Origin: Planctomycetota bacterium | GTDB lineage: Bacteria > Planctomycetota > Phycisphaerae > Sedimentisphaerales > Anaerohalosphaeraceae | Assembly: GCA_003644215.1 (NCBI GenBank) | Contig: QNBU01000083.1 | Coordinates: 1 to 5,572 of the forward strand | DNA length: 5,572 nt | Direction of reading: 5' to 3' | Shown here: positions 1 through 5,373 of the stretch, piece after piece | Layout: the number at the start of each line of letters is the position of its first letter | Numbering within the stretch: the stretch's first letter is position 1 | Notes under the pieces: generated by a model | What the model was told of the DNA's origin: nothing | The model's input: only the letters and a program-made list of their open reading frames with translations | The model's database searches: none | Position numbers and translations under genes: made by a program

Positions 1-88
1 ATGTCCTGATGCTGAGAGTCCTGCACAGACCGGTATTGACTCTGCGTTTCATCGCATCAATCCAGTGTCCACTACCAAACCCACCCAT
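1..88 (-). CDS. Hypothetical protein, MGGxGSG-type N-terminus (partial, runs off left edge)
   Basis: An ATG at 88-86 opens a frame that stays open to the window edge, giving 29 residues. It begins MGGFGSGHWIDAMKRR and continues through a segment ending CRTLSIRT. An AGGA at 100-97 sits 8 nt upstream, a good ribosome binding site. The MGGxGSG opening followed by a basic stretch and a short LSI/LDI-like segment resembles, from memory, a family of uncharacterised proteins (MGGYGSGRW...) common in phages, plasmids and islands of planctomycetes and proteobacteria. No function is known to me. The gene starts 32 nt after the stop of the upstream integrase-tail ORF and on the same strand. In a circular form of the element it would therefore lie directly behind the integrase gene. 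Only the N-terminus is seen, so the family call is tentative. Confidence 0.55.
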   Translation of the reverse strand, partial: MGGFGSGHWIDAMKRRVNTGLCRTLSIRT

Positions 89-120
89 GTTATTTATCCT
101 AAATCATTAAGAGGATTCGC

Positions 121-330
121 TTATTTCGCCGATTCGACCAACATTTGAATCGTCTGCCTGACATGTTCAGGTAACTCATCCCACTGGTTGATGAGTTCCT
201 GTAATTCCGCCGGATATGAATTACCCTGATCGGAAGTGTCTTCTGAATCTTTTTGTAAGCTGGTTTGTAAGGGGTTTTGGGGTGAACCTGTAAGTTCTTT
301 GTTTCCAAGACCTTTACATTCAGTTGACAT
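121..330 (-). CDS. Small ORF, probable detached C-terminal tail of a site-specific integrase
   Basis: The frame reads 69 codons from an ATG at 330 to a TAA at 121. It is also open further back through the antisense of the tRNA fragment, to a TAG at 384-382, where it reads ...ERTRTPNPRFRRP just before the ATG. That phrase is what antisense tRNA typically encodes at the end of integrases whose gene crosses the attachment site. The first half is polar and low in complexity. The last 20 residues, WDELPEHVRQTIQMLVESAK, look like an amphipathic helix and match the W.xLPExIRxxIxxMVxxA pattern I recall from the extreme C-termini of planctomycete integrases. No catalytic integrase residues are present, so this is a fragment. 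No Shine-Dalgarno sequence was identified for the internal ATG, so independent translation is doubtful. It could also be a short hypothetical gene. Confidence 0.45.
   Translation of the reverse strand: MSTECKGLGNKELTGSPQNPLQTSLQKDSEDTSDQGNSYPAELQELINQWDELPEHVRQTIQMLVESAK
130..197. repeat. Cluster of three short inverted repeats beside the att site
   Basis: Three dyads lie in a row. CGATTC (130-135) pairs with GAATCG (147-152). CCTGA (157-161) pairs with TCAGG (167-171) around a CATGT centre. AACTCATC (173-180) pairs perfectly with GATGAGTT (190-197) over a 9-nt loop. They fall inside the putative integrase tail ORF, 130-200 bp from the tRNA crossover region. That is where arm-type integrase or excisionase sites can lie in attachment sites. 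Protein binding is inference only, and chance dyads in coding sequence are possible. Confidence 0.35.
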
Positions 331-376
331 CGGTCTTCGGAACCGAGGGTTGGGGGTTCGAGTCCTCTCAGGCGTA
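330..376 (+). tRNA. tRNA-Arg (anticodon UCG) 3' fragment, 5' half missing
   Basis: The segment folds as the 3' half of a tRNA. The anticodon stem TCGGT (330-334) pairs fully with ACCGA (342-346) and encloses the 7-nt loop CTTCGGA. In that loop U33 is followed by anticodon TCG (337-339) and G37. A 5-nt variable loop GGGTT (347-351) follows. The T stem GGGGG (352-356) pairs with CCTCT (364-368), with two G-T pairs, around the canonical loop TTCGAGT. The 3' acceptor strand CAGGCGT (369-375) and discriminator A376 complete it, with no encoded CCA. The matching 5' acceptor ACGCCTG and a proper D arm are absent from the preceding 100 bases, so this cannot make a functional tRNA. A bare 3' fragment is the classic scar of tRNA-targeted integration. 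The whole gene should be at the other end of the element. Confidence 0.75.
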
Positions 377-387
377 GTCCGCTAACT

Positions 388-420
388 TCTTTACCTGCAA
401 GGGGTAAGGAGTTCGTTTTC
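388..420 (+). terminator. Possible tRNA-distal terminator hairpin
   Basis: An 8-bp stem lies 12 nt after the tRNA 3' end: TCTTTACC (388-395) pairs with GGTAAGGA (403-410), with one G-T pair and a 7-nt loop. It is followed by GTTCGTTTTC, which contains a short interrupted T tract. The position suits a rho-independent terminator of the original tRNA-Arg transcript, preserved downstream of the integration point. The T tract is poor, so the call is weak. On the reverse strand the same hairpin has no U tract and is unlikely to end the ruvB transcript. Confidence 0.3.
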
Positions 421-471
421 AACTTAAACCTCCTTGTATTCCTTCTGCTACTCTTTTGGAATAATTACGAT

Positions 472-1512
472 TCACTCCTCAAACAGTGTAGATTCGTCTG
501 TTTTCATTTTTGTCTTGACCCGCAATTCCAAATGTTCACACGCAGCGGGGGTTATTTCTCGGCCGCGTTTGGTGCGGCGGACGAAGCCGATTTGGAGGAG
601 GTATGGCTCGACGACATCTTCCAGCGTGTCGCGTTCTTCGCCCAGCGTCGCGGCGAGGGCTTCGATGCCCGCCGGGCCGCCGTCATAGACTCTTACCAAT
701 GCCCGCAGGAAATTTCGATCTAGTTCGTCCAGCCCCAAATGGTCGATCTGTTCCATCTTGAGGGCGTTTTCAACAATTTCGGTGGTTAGTACGCCGGACC
801 CCTTAACCTGTGCATAATCACGAACGCGCTTGAGTAGCCGGTTGGCGACGCGCGGCGTTCCACGGCTGCGCCCGGCAACCATTTCCAGCGTGCCGTTATC
901 ACTTTTGAGCTCCAGCAAATCCGCCGAACGCTCAAGAATACCCGTCAATTCATCGACATCATAAAACTCTAGATGGTGCAGCATCCCGAACCGCCCGCGC
1001 AACGGCGCGCTCAGCAGCCCCGCCCGCGTCGTCGCCCCAATCAGCGTAAACCGCTTGAGCGGAAAGTTAATCGTCTTAGCATGCATCCCGCTATCGACGG
1101 TAAAATCAACCTTGAAGTCCTCCATCGCCGGATAGATAAACTCCTCAACCGGAGCGCTGAGGCGATGAATCTCGTCGATGAACAGTATATCGCCGGTGTT
1201 GATATTAGACAGCAGTCCCATCAAATCACCCTGCTTGGTAACAGCCGGACCGGAGGTAACACGAATGTTGGCCCCCATCTCATTGGCGATGACATGGGCC
1301 AGTGTGGTCTTACCTAACCCCGGCGGGCCATAGAACAACAGATGCTCCAGCGGCTCACTTCGCTGACACGCCGCCTGGATCGCGATGCTCAGTTTTTCCT
1401 TAACATTCTTTTGGCCCACACATTCGGTTAACGATTGTGGCCGTAGCGCACTGTTAAACTGCTCTTCCTGCTGTCCGGTTGAATTTGAACTCAATACTCT
1501 ATCAATTGCCAT
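472..1512 (-). CDS. ruvB: Holliday junction branch migration ATPase RuvB
   Basis: RuvB is the hexameric AAA+ motor that, with RuvA, drives branch migration of Holliday junctions during recombinational repair. The protein has 346 residues, normal for the family. The Walker A motif GPPGLGKT is at 62-69 and Walker B FIDEIH at 111-116. Sensor 1 GATTRAG is at 159-165, followed by the arginine-finger segment PLRGRFG at 170-176. Sensor 2 GTPRVANRL is at 218-226. The C-terminal winged helix includes EPYLLQIGFVRRTKRGR (302-318). The segment usually written LRDRFG, or with another residue at that point, has Gly here. I chose the ATG at 1512 (MAIDRV, as in relatives). A GTG 12 nt upstream would only add MVQK and falls in the intergenic repeat. 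No clear Shine-Dalgarno sequence precedes it. It is the last gene of the ruvC-ruvA-ruvB run, and no convincing terminator follows. Confidence 0.98.
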   Translation of the reverse strand: MAIDRVLSSNSTGQQEEQFNSALRPQSLTECVGQKNVKEKLSIAIQAACQRSEPLEHLLFYGPPGLGKTTLAHVIANEMGANIRVTSGPAVTKQGDLMGLLSNINTGDILFIDEIHRLSAPVEEFIYPAMEDFKVDFTVDSGMHAKTINFPLKRFTLIGATTRAGLLSAPLRGRFGMLHHLEFYDVDELTGILERSADLLELKSDNGTLEMVAGRSRGTPRVANRLLKRVRDYAQVKGSGVLTTEIVENALKMEQIDHLGLDELDRNFLRALVRVYDGGPAGIEALAATLGEERDTLEDVVEPYLLQIGFVRRTKRGREITPAACEHLELRVKTKMKTDESTLFEE

Positions 1513-1521
1513 TTTTTGAAC

Positions 1522-1551
1522 CACGAATTAACACGAATTTTCACTAATAAA
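1522..1551. repeat. Period-10 degenerate tandem repeat (CACGAATT type) between ruvA and ruvB
   Basis: Three imperfect 10-nt units follow directly on one another: CACGAATTAA (1522-1531), CACGAATTTT (1532-1541) and CACTAATAAA (1542-1551). They fill nearly half of the 75-nt ruvA-ruvB gap, ending 9 nt before the ruvB start codon. From memory, repeats of this form are scattered between genes in planctomycetes and some other phyla, with no agreed function. They may explain the lack of a Shine-Dalgarno sequence for ruvB. Confidence 0.7.
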
Positions 1552-1587
1552 GTCCGGCCTTTGACCCATCCATCATTCTACATTTAT

Positions 1588-2217
1588 TTACGCTTCAATG
1601 CCCTGTTTAATCCGGTACGCCAGAGGCACCAGGTCTTCGGCGGTCTGGATGTCCGGGTGTTTTTGACAGGTTAACTCGATCAGCTCCATCGCCTCATGCC
1701 GCTTTTCGCCCCAGGCGATCAGGATTTCCAACGCCTCGGTCTGGAACGAACCGAACGGGGTATGTCCGGCGGCCATCTGCTTTTCCGACAGTGCAAAATC
1801 TCCCAGCTTACCCTGCAACTCAGCTACGATTAGCTGGGCCATCCGCTTGCCAACTGCCGGCAAGGTGATAAGCATTTTCTCATCGCCATTTTCAATTGCA
1901 TCGGCGATGCGTGCAATCGGGATGGTCAGAGATTTAAGCCCCTTTTTGATTCCCATGCCCTTGACGGAGGTATAATGCCGGAAGAACTCTTTCTCGCCAT
2001 GATTCAAAAAACCGATCATCCGCGGAATCAGATTGCCGCCGCCGGGCGTTCCCTCATAGTACTCAATCGTACACAAGGTGATGTCGCCGCCAACATTGCC
2101 GGACAAACAACTAACCGCATAACCGGGCAGCATCACCTCATAACAAACCGCCCCAACCTGAACCAGACATTTATCCAGATCGAGCGAAACAAGTTTTCCT
2201 TCAATTTGTGCTATCAT
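1588..2217 (-). CDS. ruvA: Holliday junction branch migration protein RuvA (divergent)
   Basis: RuvA is the tetrameric Holliday-junction binding subunit that loads RuvB. It has 209 residues, close to the usual 200. The N-terminal OB fold (about 1-70) opens MIAQIEGKLV and has the family VGYEV element as VCYEV (24-28). Two helix-hairpin-helix motifs follow, near 83-98 (VKGMGIKKGLKS replaces the usual xxGVGPKLALAI) and 118-135 (TLPAVGKRMAQLIVAELQ). After a linker, domain III (about 157-209), which binds RuvB, closes the protein. The loop holding the acidic pin in E. coli (E55, D56) is about seven residues longer here and reads EYYEGTPGGGN. The aligned E55 may survive, but Asp is replaced by Gly. 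The ATG at 2217 has AAAAGG at 2228-2223, 5 nt upstream. Position between ruvC and ruvB confirms identity despite the divergence. Confidence 0.95.
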   Translation of the reverse strand: MIAQIEGKLVSLDLDKCLVQVGAVCYEVMLPGYAVSCLSGNVGGDITLCTIEYYEGTPGGGNLIPRMIGFLNHGEKEFFRHYTSVKGMGIKKGLKSLTIPIARIADAIENGDEKMLITLPAVGKRMAQLIVAELQGKLGDFALSEKQMAAGHTPFGSFQTEALEILIAWGEKRHEAMELIELTCQKHPDIQTAEDLVPLAYRIKQGIEA

Positions 2218-2251
2218 AACTACCTTTTAGACAGGATTTACAAGTTATTTT

Positions 2252-2325
2252 AACCATGAAGGACTTGAAGTTCATGAAGATAATTTATATTTTCCCTCCC
2301 TGCTCTTCATGGTTTTCATGGTTTT
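2252..2325. repeat. Inverted pair of period-9 CATGAAG tandem repeats between ruvC and ruvA
   Basis: On the left are three 9-nt units: CATGAAGGA (2255-2263), CTTGAAGTT (2264-2272) and CATGAAGAT (2273-2281). On the right, on the opposite strand, are two more units, CATGAAAAC and CATGAAGAG, within 2303-2320. The arms face each other: AACCATGAAG (2252-2261) is exactly complementary to CTTCATGGTT (2305-2314), so the transcript could form a 10-bp hairpin with a loop of about 43 nt. The right arm reaches into the ruvC stop codon (2326-2324). These repeats occupy most of the 106-nt gap. They could affect mRNA processing or ruvA expression, but nothing in the sequence proves a role. Confidence 0.7.
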
Positions 2326-2803
2326 ATAGATTCTTATTTTCATTTTCACAACACAAAGCAATCGCAATCGCATCCGCCACATCCGCCGGCTCGGGCGGCT
2401 GGGGCAAACCCAACACCGACTGAATCGACAACTGCATCTGGCCCTTGGTGGCCCGACCATTACCGGTCAGCGATTTTTTGATCCGCGTCGCAGCAAAGTC
2501 TCTGACGCTCGCGCCAGCCTCAGCGGCCTTCTGCAGGATCACGCCGCGAGCATGTCCCATCAAAATCGCCGTCCGCGGGTGCTTGTAATGAGCGTACAAC
2601 TGCTCGACCGCCACTGTATCCGGCTTGTGTGTTTTGAGTACCTGTCCGATGTCGTCGGCAATCTGACACAGCCGCTCGGCCAGTTCGGCCTTGCCATCGG
2701 TACGAAACACACCGGCCTCGATCAATTTGGTATCCAGCAATTTGACCTCAATCACCGCATAGCCGCACACCTGCAATCCCGGATCAATACCAAGTATTTT
2801 CAT
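2324..2803 (-). CDS. ruvC: Crossover junction endodeoxyribonuclease RuvC
   Basis: RuvC is the dimeric resolvase that nicks Holliday junctions symmetrically. It has 159 residues, slightly short of the usual 165-175 because the C-terminus ends soon after the last catalytic helix. The RNase H-like fold begins MKILGIDPGL. The four metal-binding acidic residues are present: D7, E67 (VAVEQLY), and D141 and D144 (PADVADAIAIAL). The conserved basic and glycine segment KKSLTGNGRATKGQM is at 109-123. The ATG at 2803 is preceded by GGTAGG at 2815-2810 with a 6-nt spacer. The frame is open further upstream into cysS, but that extension has no family similarity. It starts 16 nt after the cysS stop, so the two are surely co-transcribed. 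The stop codon overlaps the intergenic CATGAAG repeat, which suggests the repeat may have reshaped the 3' end. Confidence 0.97.
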   Translation of the reverse strand: MKILGIDPGLQVCGYAVIEVKLLDTKLIEAGVFRTDGKAELAERLCQIADDIGQVLKTHKPDTVAVEQLYAHYKHPRTAILMGHARGVILQKAAEAGASVRDFAATRIKKSLTGNGRATKGQMQLSIQSVLGLPQPPEPADVADAIAIALCCENENKNL

Positions 2804-2819
2804 ATCGTACCTACCACCG

Positions 2820-4244
2820 TTAATTCTTTTTGATTCGGTATTCGTGGCCGGGCATATCTTCAAGAACGAAACCTTTGGTGGCGATCTCATCCCGAATCGC
2901 ATCCGCTGCGGCCCAGTCTTTAGCCAACTTGGCCTGTTTGCGTCGTTCAGCCAGATCGGCAATCTCCGCCGGTATCGAATCGTCGGCTTCTTCAAGAATA
3001 CCCAGAACCGAATCTATTTTTTCAATCGCAGCGACAATCGCTGTGGCCTCGGCAGCGGTTATATCAGCCAGCTTGTTGGCTTCTTTGACCAGTTCAAAGA
3101 CTGTAGCTAACGCTTTGGATATATTCAGGTCGTCGCTTAACGCCGCGTCAAAACCACTTATTCCTTTGTCGATAAAAGCTGTTACTTCGTCTCGGATTGT
3201 TTCGGATGAGTCAGCTTTAGATTTTTGTTTAATCGTAAAGACGCACTGGCTGATCTTATCAATCGCCTGCTCGGCGGCCTTGAGTCCGGCGAAGGTAAAG
3301 TTGTAGTTTTGACGGTAATGGGATGAAATCAGCGCATAGCGAATGGCGTTTTTCTTAAAGCCCTTTTCGATAAGTTCCTGGATGGTATAAAGATTGCCCT
3401 TGGACTTGGACATCTTTTCGCCGTCAAACATCAGAAATCGTCCATGCATCCAGTAGTTGACCCATTTCTTACCGGTGGCTCCTTCGGTCTGGGCGATCTC
3501 GCATTCGTGGTGCGGAAAGATGTTGTCCTCGCCGCCGGTGTGGAAGTCGAACTGCTCGCCGAGATACTTCACGCTCATGGCCGAGCACTCAATATGCCAA
3601 CCGGGAAAACCGCGTCCCCACGGGCTGTCCCACTGCTGAAGGTGCTTGGGGTCATGCTTCCAGAGAGCGAAGTCCTGCGGATTTTTCTTCTCCGAGTTCA
3701 CCTCAATCCGCACCCCGGCGTTCAGATCGTCCAGCGTGTTGCCGGACAGTTTCCCGTAATCGGTAAAGGTGGTTACATCGTAATAGACATTGCGACCAAC
3801 AACATAGGCATGACCGTTGTCGATTAAGACCTGCACCATCGCGATCATCTCATCGATATGATCGGTCGCTTTGGGGTAATTATCCGCTGGCTTCATCGTT
3901 AGCAATTCCGCCGCAGCCATAAATGAATCCGTATAGAATTGCGCGATTTGAAGGGGGTCTTTCTTCTCCCGGCGGGCCGCTTCTTCAAGTTTATCGGCGC
4001 CCTCATCGGCGTCTTCCAGCAAATGCCCCACATCCGTGATATTCATAATATGCGTAACCGAATAGCCCTTAAATTCAAAAAAACGCTTCAATAAATCAGC
4101 CATCAGGAACGAGCGGAAATTGCCAATATGCGGATACGAGTAAACCGTCGGCCCGCAACTGTATATCTTCACCTTGCCCGGTTCAATCGGCTCAAAGGTC
4201 TCAATCTGTTTTGAAAATGTATTATAAAATCGAATCCGGCTCAT
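2820..4244 (-). CDS. cysS: Cysteine--tRNA ligase (cysteinyl-tRNA synthetase)
   Basis: This class I synthetase charges tRNA-Cys with cysteine in the cytoplasm. It has 474 residues, typical length. The Rossmann-fold signature is HIGN at 39-42, a common cysS variant of HIGH. The zinc site that selects cysteine is complete: C30 (YSCGPTVY), C220 (GWHIECSAMS), H245 and E249 (FPHHECE). The KMSKS loop is intact at 277-281. The DALR-type anticodon region is recognisable around DDLNISKALATVFEL. The C-terminus has the family's KDWAAADAIRDEIATKGFVLED stretch split by the usual charged residues, ending HEYRIKKN. The ATG at 4244 has only a short GGA just upstream, a weak ribosome site. The gene follows ispF by 30 nt. 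Linkage of ispF and cysS is frequent in bacteria. Nothing appears truncated. Confidence 0.98.
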   Translation of the reverse strand: MSRIRFYNTFSKQIETFEPIEPGKVKIYSCGPTVYSYPHIGNFRSFLMADLLKRFFEFKGYSVTHIMNITDVGHLLEDADEGADKLEEAARREKKDPLQIAQFYTDSFMAAAELLTMKPADNYPKATDHIDEMIAMVQVLIDNGHAYVVGRNVYYDVTTFTDYGKLSGNTLDDLNAGVRIEVNSEKKNPQDFALWKHDPKHLQQWDSPWGRGFPGWHIECSAMSVKYLGEQFDFHTGGEDNIFPHHECEIAQTEGATGKKWVNYWMHGRFLMFDGEKMSKSKGNLYTIQELIEKGFKKNAIRYALISSHYRQNYNFTFAGLKAAEQAIDKISQCVFTIKQKSKADSSETIRDEVTAFIDKGISGFDAALSDDLNISKALATVFELVKEANKLADITAAEATAIVAAIEKIDSVLGILEEADDSIPAEIADLAERRKQAKLAKDWAAADAIRDEIATKGFVLEDMPGHEYRIKKN

Positions 4245-4264
4245 TTTTCCATCTGTGTCAAAGT

Positions 4265-4295
4265 ATTATAATCTTCATTTCAGTCGTCTTCTCAA
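4265..4295 (-). promoter_or_regulatory. Weak candidate sigma-70-like promoter before cysS
   Basis: Read on the reverse strand, TTGAGA (4295-4290) and a perfect TATAAT (4270-4265) are separated by 19 nt, just upstream of the cysS start at 4244. The -35 box lies inside the end of ispF. The spacing is longer than the optimal 17 and the -35 is imperfect. It could give cysS-ruv transcripts independent of the his genes. A chance match in AT-rich sequence is quite possible. Confidence 0.22.
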
Positions 4296-4775
4296 CAGTA
4301 CCGTCGTGGTGCAGGCGATGGCCCGGCCTTGGCCGACAGCGTCCAGACCTTCGTTGGTCTTGGCCTTGATATTGACATTGGCAAAATCCGTTTCCAGCAG
4401 ACCCGCGATCCGGCGTTTCATCTGGCCTTTATAGGGCGCCAATTGGGGCAACTGGGCATGAATAATCACATCCAGATTAACCACCTGCCACTGAGCTTTC
4501 TGATATTGCTCACGGGCCAGCTGGACAAGCTCTGTACTATCCGCATCTTTCCATTTCGGATCTGTATCGGGGAACAGCGTTCCAATATCGCCCAATCCCG
4601 TTGCGCCGAGAATCGCGTCAATTACCGCGTGCAGCACCACATCGCCGTCGCTGTGGCCCAGAAGCCCCAGTTCAAACGGAACCTGTACGCCGCCCAGCAA
4701 GAGGGGACGATCCGATACCAACTTATGAATATCGGTACCGATGCCCGTTCGATATTCGTACCCCGCCGCGTCCAC
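4275..4775 (-). CDS. ispF: 2-C-methyl-D-erythritol 2,4-cyclodiphosphate synthase IspF
   Basis: IspF converts CDP-methylerythritol 2-phosphate to methylerythritol cyclodiphosphate and CMP in the MEP isoprenoid pathway. It acts as a trimer with zinc at subunit interfaces. The 166 residues match the family. Zinc ligands are D15 and H17 (GIGTDIHKL) and H49 in GHSDGDVVLHA (40-50). Next comes the GATGLGDIGTLFPDTDPKWK segment (57-76), including the DTDP substrate region. The C-terminal motif KAKTNEGLDAVGQGRAIA (137-154) is the family's K.T..EG...GxG signature. The start is a GTG at 4775, since no in-frame ATG fits. AAAGGAG at 4793-4787 lies 11 nt upstream, inside the last codons of hisB, and only 3 nt separate the two genes, suggesting translational coupling. 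ispD, its frequent partner, is not in the window. Confidence 0.97.
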   Translation of the reverse strand: MDAAGYEYRTGIGTDIHKLVSDRPLLLGGVQVPFELGLLGHSDGDVVLHAVIDAILGATGLGDIGTLFPDTDPKWKDADSTELVQLAREQYQKAQWQVVNLDVIIHAQLPQLAPYKGQMKRRIAGLLETDFANVNIKAKTNEGLDAVGQGRAIACTTTVLLRRRLK

Positions 4776-4778
4776 GAT

Positions 4779-5363
4779 CTACAGCACTCCTTTCGTGCTG
4801 GGGATATCATCGCCAATAATGCTCACCGCCGCAGAAAGTGCCTGGCCCAGCGCCTTAAAGATCGCCTCGGCAATGTGGTGGCTGTTGGTTCCATACGGTA
4901 TTTCGGCGTGCAGGTTGAACTTGCCAGCCGTCGAAAAACTACGCAGGAATTCTTCAACACACTCGGTGTCAAACTCGCCGATCTTTTCGCTGGGAAAATC
5001 CGCTTTGTAAACCAAAAACGGACGCCCTGACAAATCAACTGTTACAACCGCCTTGGCGTCTTCCATTGGCACGGTACTATTACCGTAGCGGGCGATACCC
5101 TTTTTATCCGCCAGCGCTTCGCATAATGCCTCACCGATACAAATACCGACATCCTCAATCGTATGATGAGCGTCAATCTCTAGGTCGCCGGTCGCCTTGA
5201 CGGTCATATCAATTTTGCTGTGCTTGCTCAAATGGGTCAGCATATGGTCAAAGAAACCCACGCCGGTATCAATCTCGTACCGCCCCTGTCCGTCGAGATT
5301 CATCTGGACAACAATATCCGTCTCATTTGTTTTACGCTGAATTTCTGCTTTTCGATCTGCCAT
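4779..5363 (-). CDS. hisB: Imidazoleglycerol-phosphate dehydratase HisB (monofunctional)
   Basis: This enzyme dehydrates imidazoleglycerol phosphate to imidazole-acetol phosphate, the sixth step of histidine synthesis. It is a 24-mer with paired Mn ions. The 194 residues are the length of the stand-alone dehydratase, with no phosphatase domain as in the E. coli fusion. Metal-binding motifs are complete: FFDHMLTHLSKHS (37-49), DAHHTIEDVGI (64-74) and SHHIAEAIFKALGQAL (161-176). The C-terminus ends with the family signature DIPSTKGVL (186-194). The ATG at 5363 has AAGGAAA at 5375-5369, 5 nt upstream and overlapping the hisC stop. The gene lies 10 nt after hisC, whose enzyme uses its product, so the pair makes consecutive steps. 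Confidence 0.98.
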   Translation of the reverse strand: MADRKAEIQRKTNETDIVVQMNLDGQGRYEIDTGVGFFDHMLTHLSKHSKIDMTVKATGDLEIDAHHTIEDVGICIGEALCEALADKKGIARYGNSTVPMEDAKAVVTVDLSGRPFLVYKADFPSEKIGEFDTECVEEFLRSFSTAGKFNLHAEIPYGTNSHHIAEAIFKALGQALSAAVSIIGDDIPSTKGVL

Positions 5364-5373
5364 AGCGATTTCC

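Larger units (their letters stand above)
1..376. mobile_element. Putative right end of an integrated element with tRNA-Arg attachment site
   Basis: Three things coincide here. A tRNA-Arg 3' fragment without its 5' half lies at 330-376. A reverse-strand ORF at 121-330, abutting that fragment, ends in an integrase-like C-terminal tail. A partial gene of a mobile-element-associated family enters from the left edge. In standard tRNA-targeted integration the element carries a copy of the tRNA 3' end, so one junction has a whole tRNA and the other a bare 3' fragment followed by the old chromosome. With the tRNA on the + strand, the element should lie to the left of 330 and the chromosome to the right, which fits the ruv operon being on the right. 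The other junction and the integrase body are outside the window, so the element itself is inferred. A decayed or excised element is the main alternative. Confidence 0.5.

Noticed and set aside
437..463. Inverted repeat TATTCC/GGAATA as a ruvB terminator
   Set aside because: The stem is only 6 bp with a 15-nt loop, and no T tract follows in the direction of ruvB transcription.
973..1317. Forward-strand open frame opposite ruvB
   Set aside because: It is antisense to the conserved AAA+ core of RuvB, and its proline- and arginine-rich composition is typical of a shadow frame.
1513..1524. GTG start for ruvB adding MVQK
   Set aside because: It lies partly in the intergenic repeat and has no ribosome site. 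The family N-terminus begins at the ATG at 1512.
1522..1551. CRISPR-like repeat array
   Set aside because: The units are 10 nt, directly adjacent without spacers, and imperfect.
2804..2995. Upstream extension of ruvC by 64 codons
   Set aside because: The extension overlaps the 3' end of cysS in another frame and has no RuvC-like sequence. The ATG at 2803 has a good ribosome site and the exact family N-terminus MKILGIDPGL.
2830..3306. Forward-strand serine/alanine-rich open frame opposite cysS
   Set aside because: It is a mirror of the Glu/Ala-rich C-terminal region of CysS, with no supporting start signal or domain.
4329..5030. Long forward-strand open frame of 233 codons opposite ispF and hisB
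   Set aside because: It runs antisense to two certain genes with complete motifs, its translation shows no recognisable domain, and it ignores gene boundaries.
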